A stretch of 64,000 nt of DNA from the NCBI GenBank assembly GCA_964057225.1, contig OZ059900.1:5838501-5902500 (forward strand). The letters are read 5' to 3'. Positions 12,067-25,636 of this stretch are shown here, in pieces. Within the stretch, counting starts at the first letter, position 1, and every line of letters starts with the position of its first letter. The translations under genes were made by a program, and so were the position numbers. Below the pieces are notes generated by a model. The model was given only the letters and a program-made list of their open reading frames with translations, did no database searches and had not been told where the DNA came from. The stretch comes from Auanema rhodensis (lineage: Eukaryota > Nematoda > Chromadorea > Rhabditida > Rhabditidae).

Positions 12067-15000
12067 TTATTTAGCATTGCCTTGTTGGCCAGCATTCACG
12101 TAGAAGGACTCAGAGAGTTTTTCGAGATAAGATATACGTGAATTGACGGTAGACTGGAAACGCTTATAGTATTTTGGATATAGATGAGAAATACGATCTG
12201 AGTATTGTATGTATTCGTTTGAAATGGCCGTCTAAAATGTGATTTACATCTAAAATCTTTAGTCTTCTTTTTTACCTTTATTTGTTTCCAAACAACTTCT
12301 TTTGTTTCAGATCTCCCATGAAATGATTGTGAGAGAAAGTTGTGACATTTCCTCATATCCTTTGTGAATTTTTTCTTGGAGTAACTTTTGAATGCCTGAA
12401 AGAATGGTGTTGACAATTTCTCTCTTCACAAAACAAAGATTACTGTAACAAAACGTCTCTCATTATATTTTTTAAAGTTGAGAATTGATTTGTCTGCTAT
12501 TCCTGATGCAATCATGCAATCGATTCCATTCATAAATATCTTAAACTGAACGTTTTTCAATATTAAAAACATTGATGGTATTACTCTGAATTTGGGATGT
12601 ATAGAAGCAATAGTCATCTTGCCATACATTAGCAACGAATCGTCAATAATTTTTTTAATTTTTTGTTGTACACCTTTGAAAGGAACAGCCCCAATATATG
12701 TGAGTGTGTCTACATAAAATAAGTTATATTTAGAATTATCGAAAGATTACCGTCAAGAACAAGGAATGAATCTATAAGTATGTTAAGTTTTGGAGCACGA
12801 TCATCATCTTTCAATGCTGCTAGTTTGATACCACCTATCATTGCATAGCACAACGTTTCTAGTCTGAATCAAAATGTTTGAGTGAAATATTTTTAAAATT
12901 TCATTGAACTCTTCCCATACGTAGTCCAGATTTTCGATATTCTTGATGTAATCAGTAACATGCTTCAAGAAATTACAAAAACGGTAGATATGATAGTTTA
13001 TGTTGGACTTCATGAACGTTTCATCAACATAATAGTTGAATTCGTTTTTCTGGAAATATATAGAAATTCAAAGAAAATTTTGAGCATTAACTTACGAAAT
13101 ACAGATTCATCAAAGATTTTGCATATTGAGCTGAGGAACGAATGATATCAATACTGGCTGAATCATGTTTTGTGATCGTCGGCATCATTGAAATCCAATA
13201 AGTGTAAACCGGTATGATACACCTAAATATGCTTGTGAATATGCTTGTTGTGGCTGAACCATATCTTACACTGGATCGGCATCATATATGTGTTTAGCTA
13301 AAGCACGTAAAGAGCTGCTTACAAGCTCACAAATAGGAGACTGTGCACTGTTCAGATCTGGAACACAAATACTTTTTCATAACTTTTTTGTATTATTTGC
13401 TCTGGTCAAACCTAAAAGCACTGGTTCTTTAATCTGCTGATTTTTCTCTTCTTCTTCATCTGCAAAATCGAATTTCGGCAATTCGGGCATTTCAAGTATT
13501 TTTTTAAGATAATTTCTTTCTTCGCATACCATCAGATAAATATCAGATGTGATATTTCTTACAATCTAGCATTACTGAATTATTATTCTGATAACAAAAA
13601 ATGCAATACCTCCTGCACATCAGTGAAGTCTTTGTAATAGTCTTGGTATGGCAATGAGTTTCTGCGTTCCAGTACACGATCCAAAGAGTTTTTATCACTT
13701 CCTAGAAATGATCATTTAATCATTTAATCAGTACTAAATACTTGTAACTAACGTGGCCCAAAGGGTGAACCAATATTTGTAAGATGATTGTAATATGCAT
13801 TGCAATATTGTGGTATCAATTCTTGAAGAGACCACATGCATCCATTTATGTAAGCAAAGCATACCAGATTATACCCAACTGGCCTGAACATATTTAAGTT
13901 ATAATTGTTTCTTAATTTTCGATCACTTTGTTTTCTTGAGCCATATTATAATTCTAGATAATGCACAAAGTGGGCTTCGACGAGAATGTTGAGATGGTAA
14001 AACAGGTAAATGTTTATCAAATGTGTACACGGAATTTTTTTGCTGAAAATAGAACATAGATTCTGAATATGTTAGTTCACTAACAATCATTGAAATCCAG
14101 TTGCAAACAGTGAAAATAAAACGATTTACTGCTAAATGACCAAGTTCTCTGGCATTCTTTGCGTTCCAGAAGTTATCATTCCAAATGCAATCAAAATGCC
14201 CTGTACATGCTTCACAAAAGTTTATCATCTCATCCAATAATTTTGAATTGATATATCGTCTTAAATGTTTAATATACTATTCTGAGAAATCAATCTTTAT
14301 AGCCAACCTTCCCTCATTCTGAATATGTTGTGTCATTGACCAGCTATTATCCATATACATAGTTTTTTTTCTTAAACTTGTGAGTAAATCCTAGAAGATG
14401 AACATGTTATTGAACTGGATTTTTTCTCACCTCTTTAACAAGCGATACAATACCACCTGAATACCTATTGGCAATTACTTGCATTGATTTCACACAGAAA
14501 ATCGTTATATTCAATATCTGAAATAGTGTTCTTTGATAATTATTGACATTAGCGTTATTGAATATATTTATTAAGTTAGTTACCTCAAGTATAGGTTCAA
14601 AATCAACTTTCTTCACATCTGAAAATGCAGAAAAATCATGATTTTACGATTACTAATAAGCTTACTGAATGGCAAATCAACTAGTTCAGAAGAGTACAAA
14701 CTCTTTAGACCGGAAGTGTTTTCTTCAAAAACTGACTTCTTCTCTTCGTATGATTTATATTCATAATCCTTATAGCAAGGAGCATCTTTGAGACTTAGCA
14801 AAGTTTTTATCAAGACCTGAAATTGAGTGGCATCACCTATAGTTAACTATGTTGAATAGTACATCTTTTAGCCAGAATACATAAAGATCCTCAGACACTC
14901 GGATAAAGGTGAAAGCCTCGATGTTGTAATTATCAAGTAGTGTTGATGATGCTGCAGCACCTTGTTCAGTATGCTGAAAAATTGGTACTCTCAAACATAA

Positions 15001-16162
15001 TAATCTGAACCTCATACTTTGAATTCTTCAATTTTGATTTTGAGTTCTTCTAGCAGTTTGTTTGTTCTGGTATAAGTTCTTCTTTTTTTTCCATCAAATA
15101 TCTTAATTTATAAAAACTATATGAGTAAATATATCAGCCTAAGTCACAATGAAGCTTTTTAGGGCATTTGAATCCTGGTTCAATTTTTCAAGCACAATGC
15201 TGGTTTGATCGGTCTTGCTTATTTTCAGATACATAGATGCATCTCCTTCAGTGAATATCTCAAAAGAATTGATAAATCTAGAAAAAACCCAACTATTATA
15301 CCGGTACGTCCAGCCATTCGTCAGTAACAGTTGATGCTTCATTTTCCATTTCGGTTTTCAATTCGAACAAATGGGGATAGGCAATTTTCAAAAGTGTTAT
15401 CTTTTGATTTTCAAAAGTAATCTGAATAACTTAGGTTAAGTTTCAATTAAAATATGCCGTACCGTGAGAAGTTTTACGTCCTCTGTAGGAATTTTAGAGT
15501 TTACATCAACCACATCAAAATTGGCATCAGCTGGCACCTCGATATGTTCATTTTTCTCATCATTCTGAATAATTTTTCGAGTCTCTTTTTTCATGTCTTG
15601 AAATATTCTAACCAGAGAAAAGATTGGGACATAAGTTGTCATCTTCTTCACTTTCTTTTTTCCAAAGGGGAAAACTCCGCGGATTTTATCCACAGCCGCG
15701 AATATAGGTGTTCTATGGCTTTTAATAGCATTTTCTTCAGTTGTTTGAATCGAAGCTTCGAGGTTGGTTGTAAGGTCAGTTTGAGCGAGCTAAATGTTCA
15801 AACAATAAACTATGCCGAAACCTATTAGTTTCTAACTTGAGGCTTTTCAGCTTTTTCAGGGCTCTTCAAGGTATCAAAAGCAAGAAAATTGAGCATTTCT
15901 TGAGAAGTCTTGATCTCGACAAAGGATGCACTTTTGATATTATTTTGTTTTCCAGATACATCAGGTACAGTAAGCTGGAAAGATGGTTCATCCAGCTTAA
16001 GTGCTGAAAGGGAGCAGTCGACTTCTTTCTCAGAAGATACGTATTTCTTCTCGAGATTCTGTAAATTATATGCTGCAAATGTTAGAAATTATTTAAACTC
16101 ACAAGTTGCGGTTTTCCGGATTCTTCTGCAGGATCGGTTGGGGAATTGAAATTCAAATCCAT
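12067..16162 (-). CDS. Large unknown protein with many exons
   Basis: A long minus-strand series of splice-compatible exons runs from the ATG at 16162 to the stop at 12067-12069. The start is in exon 16162-16103 (MDLNFNSPTDPAEESGKPQL), followed by exons with NLEKKYVSSEKEVDCS, FVEIKTSQEMLNFLAF, KIRGVFPFGKKKVKK and many more. The C-terminal exon ends YLEKLSESFYVNAGQQGNAK. The protein is probably around 1,000 residues. The first 200 residues are charged and low in hydrophobicity. The rest is rich in amphipathic helix-like segments and in Trp, Tyr and Cys (for example FCEACTGHFDCIWNDNFWNA and PVGYNLVCFAYINGCMWSLQ), as in large helical scaffold or trafficking proteins. No signal peptide, membrane span or catalytic motif was identified. 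I do not recognise the family. Outer ends are firm, but internal exon edges were not all fixed. Confidence 0.65.
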
Positions 16163-16943
16163 TATCAAAGAGAGCTCAACAATACACAACCGCACGGCGT
16201 TGATGAAAGGTGGTGAATGAAATTTTAGTTGTAACTGCGCAGAAACTGTCCGAAAGTGACCAAAATGACATATAGTCATTCAATGTTTCTTTAATTTTCG
16301 CATAGTTATGTTATTTTTTAGTCTAGTCTAGCATGACTAATTGCAACAACTTAGCTTAGTTATTACAAGCTATGTTTTTCAACATTCGGCTATTTACCTA
16401 TTTTTTCCAATTCATAATTTTTCTGAAAAATATTGAAATATTTGAATTAGTTATGAAAATTGGATCATTTTGATACCAAATATCATATGTCCAGTATTAA
16501 TTGTGTGCGATTGAATGCCGATGTAAAGGTCACTTCTCCAGATAAGTCATCCAGCATGGATAAATACACAGAATCTCAACTGCTTTTTGTATAAAATAAA
16601 AAATAATTATATATTTCATAATAATTCAATCAGTTAGCGATCATGCTGTGACGTTCGTGCTATTCTGTGTTTTTAAACAATTATTTCATATCTGTGATCT
16701 CATATCTGTGTTTTCATAACTTTCTGCGTTTTTTTTAATTATAACATGATATAGTGCTCATTGTGTATTTAATATGTTAATTATAATATATGGTATGAAG
16801 ATAATTATAAAAAATAATTTCTAATTCAATTAATCACTTGTTTTCGTAGCCACAGCAATTATTTTTATTTTTTATAATTAACTGTTAATAAAGAAAAATT
16901 ATTGAAAAAAACTCATTTATTCAAGCAAAAGAAGTTAAATGAA
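16163..16943. other. Short intergenic region with no gene seen
   Basis: This lies between two minus-strand genes. It holds the 5' flank of the large gene starting at 16162 and the 3' flank of the next one. It is very AT-rich with small direct repeats such as TGTGATCTCATATC near 16690. No coding or RNA gene is supported. Confidence 0.5.
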
Positions 16944-17995
16944 TTATAGAATGGTATCATCTTCTTCTTGTCCATCGTACAATCCCAGATCATCGGGTTC
17001 AAATGTTAGAATATGCTCTGAGTCATCGTCCGATCCAACTTGAATTTCAGGAGATTCCGATGAGTTCTCATAGTACTAATGTAGATATTTTATCATATTT
17101 TCATTGCTATTCTTCAACTCACATCAACCAATTGAGTGTGGAGTGGCAAAGAATATACCACAGGTGCTATATGAAACTCTTTGAGCACCCTTTCTGTTTC
17201 TTCATCAGGTGTGATTGATATTATTGGAGTACGGCATGGCTTTTTATAAAGCTGGTTGTATTATTTAAAAAAAACTTTATGAATCAAACTAACCTCCTGT
17301 TGATCAACGGTGTTAACGTTATTATCATCAGGTTGATATTGCTTCTCGTAAGTCTGACATATAAATATACTCTGTATGATTATAATATGGAGGCAACATA
17401 CATGGATTTGATTAAGTATTGGTAAAGAAAGGGTCATGGATTTGATTCTCAATCTACGCATGACGGCCTCTGATTCTTCATCCATTGTCGAATCAAATTC
17501 AGAAGCTTCAGACGATTGGTAATCATATTGCTATATGTGAGTAAACTATTCATGTACAGCTTATTTTGTAAACATACAGTAATCAGATCGTCAGATTCGC
17601 TTTCATTTTCAGAAAATTCAACTGCTGTTCTGCAGTACTTGTACGAAAACCAATGGTTATTATCAAAATACAAACAAACTTACAGGATCGATTTGATTAT
17701 TGATTGACAAAGATCGTTGCTCAGGTATCAATCGAAACTCTTTGATAACCAGTTCGTTTGGATTACGGTGAACCATCACTTCCACTTCGTGAACAACAGG
17801 TTGTTCTTCAGTCGTAGGCTTACGATTCACAGGAAAACGTTCCATTCGAGAACTTTCAATCTAAATATAAGATTAGTTGTTAGTTGTTTTATCTTACACT
17901 ACCTTGTCTTGTCCTCCCATGAGATTACGGCGTTCATCTTTATTACCAGTGTCCCGACGGAAAAAAGCGATGATTCCTTTCCAAAATCCACACAT
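16944..17995 (-). CDS. Unknown acidic protein with repeated KEF motif
   Basis: Seven exons on the minus strand, starting with 17995-17903 (MCGFWKGIIAFFRRDTGNKD...), give about 255 residues and stop at 16944-16946. The N-terminus has a short hydrophobic-basic segment that may touch membrane, or bear a lipid on Cys2, but it is too short for a typical signal peptide. The rest is acidic and Ser-rich with disordered character (for example ENESESDDLIT and SEASEFDSTMDEESEA), ending LYDGQEEDDTIL. Two related segments occur about 130 residues apart: ELVIKEFRLIPEQ and ERVLKEFHIAPVV. They look like a repeated short linear motif. All introns are short with TTAG or CAG acceptors. The family is not recognised. 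It could be an adaptor or regulatory subunit. Confidence 0.7.
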
Positions 17996-20900
17996 TGTCG
18001 CAGAGAACGGATGAAGATATTAAGTTAGGCTAAAAATTATTATCTAAGAGTAATAGTAAAAATGTTTGCAAACAGAAGTCTGCAACTGATAAAATAAAAT
18101 ACCAAGAGATGTTCACTTCTCTTAGCTTGAGGTAAAAATGAAACTACTTACTTGTTATGCTCAACTTATAGGTTTAAAAGCTTCATAACTAGTTTTTTAT
18201 TAATTTTATTATAAAAAACTATTACAGTTCAATTAGTAGATATTACTTTATTTCATTATGAAGATTGAGCAAAGCATAGTTAATATATTATATATATTAT
18301 TACATATATATAGGTAAGGCATACTGTTACATTACAAATCAAATAAATAAAGTATAATAAGTATTATTAAAAAAATGAAACTCACTAGAGAATACAAATT
18401 ATGTTTTGAATGTGATGTTAACATAATCTTATCCTAATTGCTCAAATTAGCAATTTTTACCAATTATGTTTATAAACTGTAATAACACAAGTTATTATGT
18501 CGTAATAGTATTGCTTGAAGTTTAGACAAAAAACTTAGAAAAAAAAATTCAAATTTAAATAGATGGGGTGAGGTGAAATGAATGGATAATAGAATGTTTG
18601 TGACGTAGGTACGTCCTTACAGCATGTTTATTCTACTAAAATGAATCAAAAACATTTGTGTTATAGCAACAACAACATATGGATATGTGTTGTTTTTTAC
18701 CGCTTAGAAGTATTTTCTTCTCAAAAAAACATCGTTTTTTTCTCATATTTCGACACTTTTCGTCACGCTTCTTATACGCCTGTGTTCAACATCGTTCTGT
18801 TTTTGACTTGTTTGACATATTTTTTATCTATCTTTATATCTCTAACCATCTGACTATCTAAATGATAGTATTTCACAAAATTTTCTCTCAAGCCTGCTTA
18901 TGGATGATGAGACGTTCTACATAGTATATGTGACAGATCTTGTAGCGAAATTGGTGATTAACTTCACTAGACAGCTAGTCTATCACCATCAATGTGAAAT
19001 TGTGATGTGACTAAGTTTAAACATTTTTATTCAATAAAACCATTCGTATTCTCTCACTTTTTCTAATTGAGAACATATTTTTTTCTGAAAAAAAATGTGT
19101 AAACATTTCCATCATCCCATATCAAATTTTAAAAGAGCATTGTTATATTTATAAAACTGCTATGTAAAAAGGTTGTTTATATCTTTTATTGATTTCAGAA
19201 TAAAAAACTGATTCATTTTCCTACTTGTACTGTCAGAACAACCTATCGATATGATTTTTATTTATCATGAATAACACATGCTCTATCAATGTATTGTTAT
19301 CTATTTATATAAATAGAATGCTACTGTATGTGCTTATGAGCATTCTTCTTGTTGGCTGATACAAATACTTCAAATCTGACTACTTCATAAATTTAATTTT
19401 TATTTGATTTATCATTTGGATCAAACAATACAAATTGAAATCTTACCCATGTTCATACATGCAGAGAACTCCTATGGTTTGTAATAAGAATGTTCAAATG
19501 AATCTGCATGATATATAATATGTTGTTGTCCTTGAAAATAATTCAAATGAGTAGGTAGTCCTTTGTAATTACTTCCAAAATGAGTACTTTATAAAGAGAC
19601 ATTTTTTATAGCAATTAACCTTGAGAACATTTTCAAAAAAAGAAAAAAATTTCGAATTTTTGATTTTTCTCACAACTTTTATAATTTCGTGAATTGAAAC
19701 TAGGTTAGTTCTTCCGTTTTAGTCAATTCAAGATAATCTTAAAGAACAATATGTTGCCTATTAGTTTTCCGTCTATTTATACATAAATTTTCAATTTTCA
19801 CAATCTTTATCAATCTTTATTACATATATAAAGATATTTATTGATTGATTGATGATATATGTATAACTATATTGATTATAATGGTTTAATATATGATATA
19901 CTTGAGAAAAAACAAGTTTTTATTGGAAAATATATTTTGATATATTTTGTGTACGCTAATTATATTTGTTATGTCGGCTAACATTTTGGTTATAATATTT
20001 TTTTTATTTTATTTACTGCACACTTCAACTTCTACCTTACATCCAATCTATTCCAACTGTACACAAATATCCATAACATCTGCCTCACTTTCATTTCAGT
20101 TTTAATTCTAACTATATCGATCAATATACATATGTATATTTCATTTATTATATCTATTAAATATAAATTTGCACGTTTATTATTGATTATTCAGTGTATG
20201 TACTATATAATTCAAGATATAGAAATTGATTGAGAGCTGATAAGAATTGATCAGTATATTCATGAATATATTCATAGCATCTCTGAACATCTTTCAATAT
20301 TATTTTATCAGTATATTCGCGCGCAAGTTTTTTTTTCTCCATTTCTTCAAATATATTGTGATATGTAAGAAGACAATATAAATTGAAAAATAAGAAATGC
20401 ATAATATAGTTGAATTTGCCGATAGGAATTGGCGTCATGACGCTTTCTTTATGTAATATCTGAATCTTGAATCATTTCTCATGTTCATAACATAAATGAA
20501 ATATATTATAGAATATACAATATAAATAAATAAGTATATAGTATGCATATGTTCAGAAACTATATTATTTGTACATTTCAATTTTACACATAATAGTCGT
20601 AAGAATTAGAATTCTAATTTAAAACGGTTCTCTATTCGCTGATCTGATTGTGTCTTTCTTCATTCTTTCAAATTCTTTACATACTTAATGAATATCTTTC
20701 CTCTTTCTTCACTTTGTCGTGTTCGTTTTTCAGTCTTTTTGACTATTTATTTAATCGTGTCATAGTATGAAATCACCATTGTTCAAACTATCGCTAGCAT
20801 TCAAGTGCATTTTATAGCAGCATTGTTGTCAAAGCGGTACTTTTGAAACAGCTATATGCAAATCGGAGGTAATTGCATTTAGTTTTCAAATTTGTACATA

Positions 20901-23900
20901 CAATGAGTGATTTTAATAGTAATAGTGTGATATCATTCTATAATTCGCTAGTGTAAACGCTGTTACGAGTTAAAAGGCTTGAGGAAAGTCTTTAAAACAC
21001 TTTTCTCGTTTTTTCAACACATTCATCCATTATTTGATTGAAATTTTTTTCTTCAAGTTATTTGAAATCAAATACTGTCAACAACATTTTGTTTCGGGCA
21101 CTTGATTCTGTTAAATCTTATCTGGCAACATAGATTGTTTTACTTTGTCTTTACTATTTGGTTTACTTAGCTGTCTGTTGCTGTGTCATTCTTCAGTTTG
21201 CTGTCCCGTAAAGCTCTTCCTTGGATAGCGTAGGCGAATCTTCAACGTCAACTATGTCAGTTTTTTCATTGAAGCATTATGTGTTGCATTTTGTGTCACT
21301 CGATGATCATTTACTCAGACATATTTTAAGCATATAATCCCTATTCTAATAAACAACTAACTACATACAATTGCATGCTTGACATAAGATGCCATTTTTC
21401 TTTACTCTCATCAGTAAATGGAGCATAAGATGTTGGTTAGCAAATATCATAACAAGCTGTTTCCTTCACTTTCTTGCACAAGAGGTCAGCTAGGTTTGAT
21501 TTCCAATACCATCTGTCTATGCTTCCGCCAAGTCAACACGATTATGCTATCACAAGCTTTTTTAGCATCATCACAACCTCTCGAAGTGGTCTTTATAATT
21601 CTTAATATTTCTGTTAGACTTTATCTTTTCTTTACCTCTCCTATAAAGTTTTTTATCATTTCATTTTTGCAATTTTTTCACCATTTTAATAATTTTTATC
21701 ATTATCGATCAATAAATATTCAACAGTAGCAAATGGACTATCATTATTTGCTAACAGAATCTGAATGAACTAATCATCTGTTTCTTTGATGTTAACAAAG
21801 AAAATGATCATTTTGTACTGTTTTGGATTTTTTCCGCATTACTAAAACTTCAATTTATTTTATTTTTTCATTCTTCTTATAAATTGACTTGTGTTAATCA
21901 TTTTTATTCCAAATCAAAATATTTATTTTTGTTCTTAAATGTTTCGATAATGAGCTGAAACATTTACAATTAATCTTCAACTCTCCGAACAATTGGGCAG
22001 GAATTAAATTTTTTTTTATGTCGCAAGCAAACGGCTATGACAAGTGCTAATCACTAATATCTAAATAAAAGTAAATTGCTAATCAAGATATGTTTTTGAA
22101 AAGCTAATGCTCTTCCATGTAATCCAGATAACTATTTACTTTCAAAAGCAATAAAACAAAAATATCATTTTTATTGTAGGATAATTGAGGTGATGCTTGA
22201 ACTTGATGTGTTAAGCAACTGTTATATTGATGTTTTCACCTCATCTACCCTCACTTCATCAGATCACATTGCTTAGGGTATGCTGAAGTGTAATGGCTAT
22301 GAGAAGAAAAGAGCGAAATACGAATCACACATGTAACTGAAAAGAAAATTTGAAATTTTATAAAATATTGTCGTATCCTATTACTCTTATATCTTTCACA
22401 TAATTTTTTTTCTTCAATATATTTCCTGCATAATCTATATTCATGGATATTTCATTTCTTTTATAAATTTCTCAAAACAGTTTAACAGAAAACATTTTGA
22501 TTATTGTGCTTCTTAAATGATAAAATGTATATTCAATTCTTAATTAGATTATGAAATTTTAACTGAATGACATGAATACGTCAATATATATTATATATAT
22601 ATAATATCAAGGCACATTTTAACCATTGCATTGCTGTTTTAGTGTCATATGAACATGGTTATGACTATTGTCTTAACATTTAAAGAGAAGCTCATTTCCA
22701 AATGTTGATAGTGATAACAATTCCTATTCTATCTTTCCTCCTACACATTTTTGCTCTTGTTTTCTTAGTCATCTTCATATCATATATTTCGCACATGTTG
22801 TTATTACCTATTGAACTTTTTGCATTATGAAATTTCAACTCGTATATTCAAGCATGTCTGATAATCGTCACTTTATATTATCATACAATCAGGACGTCAC
22901 ACTGTACACACTTTATCATTTCACTTTACCAAAAAATGGTCAAAGAAAAATTTGTGACAGTTGTCATAATCCCTTTCTGATGCTCTTAAAGACTTACTGA
23001 AGAGAAAGCATATACATGTCTAATTAGTGCATTCTAATAGATTCAAATATTAGCCAGTGTTGTTCTTACATATGTATATAAACTTTTTGTGAATAAAAAA
23101 ACAAAAATAGTTTTGCTTCTATACATGCTTTTGAGTTTATTCTCCTTTCTTCTGTTTTTTTTGTTCTCAATTATTTTTTAACATTCTGGTGTCTGCTGTT
23201 AGTTCAGGCACTTATGCAAATGAATGATTGATGAATAGGGCCACTTTCTCGCTAATTAGTGGTTTGTTCCCTGCAATCTAACACTTGATGCAGGTGGTAC
23301 AACTATGTATATGTGTGTGTGTGTGTGTGAAGTAGGGCACACACGGGCCGAGAACGCTTAGATAACAGGGCATCTTAACCCATCATTTCCATAGTTTTCC
23401 TCTTATTCAAGCTCTCTCTAGCTTGTCTCTCACTCTTTCTCTTTATCTTTCTCTCTCATCTCTTTATGCGTGTATTTCTTATCGTTCCTGTATAAGAAGC
23501 TGTGTATTCTCCAAGTACAGTTGCATCTGATCAAAGGATTGCATTACAAGAAATAGTACAGGATTAGGAGAGTTGTTAGATCGCTAGAGACCGTTACCCT
23601 CTAATCTCTCTTACCTTTCTGAATGATCTTATGGTCTTCTTCATATTTCTTCTCTTCTTCGACTCTCTCACACCATCCCTATATTAGACCTACTCTAATG
23701 GGCTCACCTATTTCTTTGCTCTTGCTTTTGCACACTTTATCTTAGCCTTGTTTGTCTAACCTCGTTCTATAGTATGAAGTAGTCAAGCTGCTCCAGATAG
23801 TACTACTTATCCAGTAGACCATCTTATCTGACCTTTTTCGGTAGTGTTCATTATTTTCTCTAGCTTCTGTTTTGATTCATGCACTCATAAAACTTTAAGC

Positions 23901-24955
23901 AATGCTTTTTATTATTTCTATCAATATACTTTTAAAAGTTTTTTCTATAATTAGAGTTATTTTTAACCTTTTCAATGATCTAAGCTGCCTTCGAAACAGA
24001 ATATAATTGCTTTGAAAAATTCTGGCCATAAGGTCTAAGAGCAAGATATCTGTCAATCATCCTGAGCGTCATTTGGAAACTATGCATCAAATTCAAATAG
24101 TTGAAACCACTAAAAAATGAAGCTTACTCTTGTTGGGCCAATTCTTTTTCAATGAAATAACTTAGTTTAACTTAAACTCTTTTGCTTAATATTATATTTT
24201 CCATATTTTTTTATAATAAACAATCCAATCAATGTAAACATGATTTTTAGATAATTGCAAAATATGTGAAATTTTTGAACAATTTTTAAAAAACATATGT
24301 TTTCTAGTTTGTACTATTTTCATATTTTATTTAACTTTTTTTCCTTTTTCAGGAAAAAAAAACAACTAATTGCTGCAACTCTAGAAAGAATCACTTTTTC
24401 TCTTCACTTTAACATTACATTCATGTTTTTTATATTTTATTCATTCTATTTCTGTTTTATTAATATTTTAGTTTAATGTTTGAGAGTTACTCACTTGTCT
24501 AGTAAATGATGCTTTAAGGACCATCCCTTCTAAACAAACACGAATGTTGGTTTGATATGCTTCAAAGTGTTTCTCACTCAACTAAGATCTCTTCAAGTAT
24601 TATGATGCTGATGATTGACCCATGTCTCGTCTTCCTCTTTGAGATGTTCTTGCTCTATCCAAACTTAATATTTGGCGGTGTATTATTGAGCCGACTAACT
24701 CTAGCCATTTGTTTGCTTACAACTCGGCTCATTTCATTGCGTTTACGATTATTTCTCATATACATATGCTTATTGGATTAGTTCAATATCCTCTCAAAGC
24801 TGTATTCCAGATCATAATGATATAGATTATCTATAACAAACAATATGAATATTAAAATGAGCTTATTAATAACCTTATCTCTCAAATATTATTTATATCT
24901 TCTTTTTTCTTTTTTTTCTTCTTTATTTTAAAAATTTTCAGTGTTATATATTGAA
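17996..24955. other. Seven kilobases with no supported gene
   Basis: The left end is the 5' flank of the minus-strand gene at 17995. Open frames at 18641-18861, 20187-20438, 21418-21729 and 24557-24781 are short, mostly hydrophobic by composition and lack compatible splice partners. A TG microsatellite lies at 23311-23330, followed by a pyrimidine-rich stretch (23396-23470) and a more GC-balanced block up to about 23860. This could be regulatory for the membrane protein gene at 24956 or a noncoding RNA. The remainder is plain AT-rich DNA. Confidence 0.45.
23311..23330. repeat. TG dinucleotide microsatellite
   Basis: About nine uninterrupted TG units. It is followed within 15 bases by GGGCACACACGGGCC, one of the few GC-rich spots in this long gene-free stretch. 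Confidence 0.85.
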
Positions 24956-25636
24956 ATGACAAAAGTTATTGTGGCCCTACTTTTTGCACTTAGTTTCGTG
25001 GCGGTCAGTTATGAAACTGCAACATCAAAAGCCACAACTATCGGAACTATCGATGATGAGGATACAACTGTAACAGTTGGCGAAGGTAGCGGACTTGTTG
25101 ACGATGAAGATGCACTTGAGGTAACGTATATATCATTTGAAATGGCTTTTTCTTTTATTTCTGTTTACCGTTTAAAGTAATTTTTGATTGATTCAGGGTT
25201 CTGGCCTCCCCCCTGAGATCAAATATTCAACAAAGAATATTGTTAAAACTATTGATACGACAGTTACTCAATCACGACTTCGACCAGTAACCAGTCCAAC
25301 TATCGATGTTGTTCAGCAAGACACGGTAAGCACCTGGTTTCTCATGCACCATTTGTGAAAAGGTTTAATTGTCATTACTGTATGATGTTTACAGATTGTT
25401 GCTGCCACAACAACACAACGTGTTATCGTACGAGCCCCGGATGCTACCGGAGGATCAATTTTAGATTCGAACATCGTTCTTATAAGTATAGGCATTCTCT
25501 TATTTCTTATTGTTTCCGCACTTGTCATCGTTTTATGCTGTTGCAGAAGTGAGTTGCATTCATAATCTCAACTTTATAACAAACTGTACTTTTTGCAGGT
25601 AAACGTGGTTATCAGCCAGGAAAACAGGAAATGTAA
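24956..25636 (+). CDS. Small type I membrane protein, proteoglycan-like
   Basis: Four exons (24956-25120, 25197-25325, 25395-25548, 25599-25636) join in frame to give 161 residues. The ATG follows an AAATTTTCAG acceptor by 14 bases, suggesting trans-splicing. A signal peptide covers about residues 1-20 (MTKVIVALLFALSFVAVS). The ectodomain is Thr-rich and acidic and contains EGSGLVDDEDALE and then GSGLPPE. Ser-Gly pairs beside acidic residues are the usual attachment sites for glycosaminoglycan chains. A membrane span (SNIVLISIGILLFLIVSALVI, about residues 125-147) is followed by a Cys cluster and a short basic tail (SKRGYQPGKQEM). The arrangement resembles a small syndecan, but the tail lacks the syndecan EFYA end, so I do not call it one. 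It probably acts at the cell surface. Confidence 0.82.
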
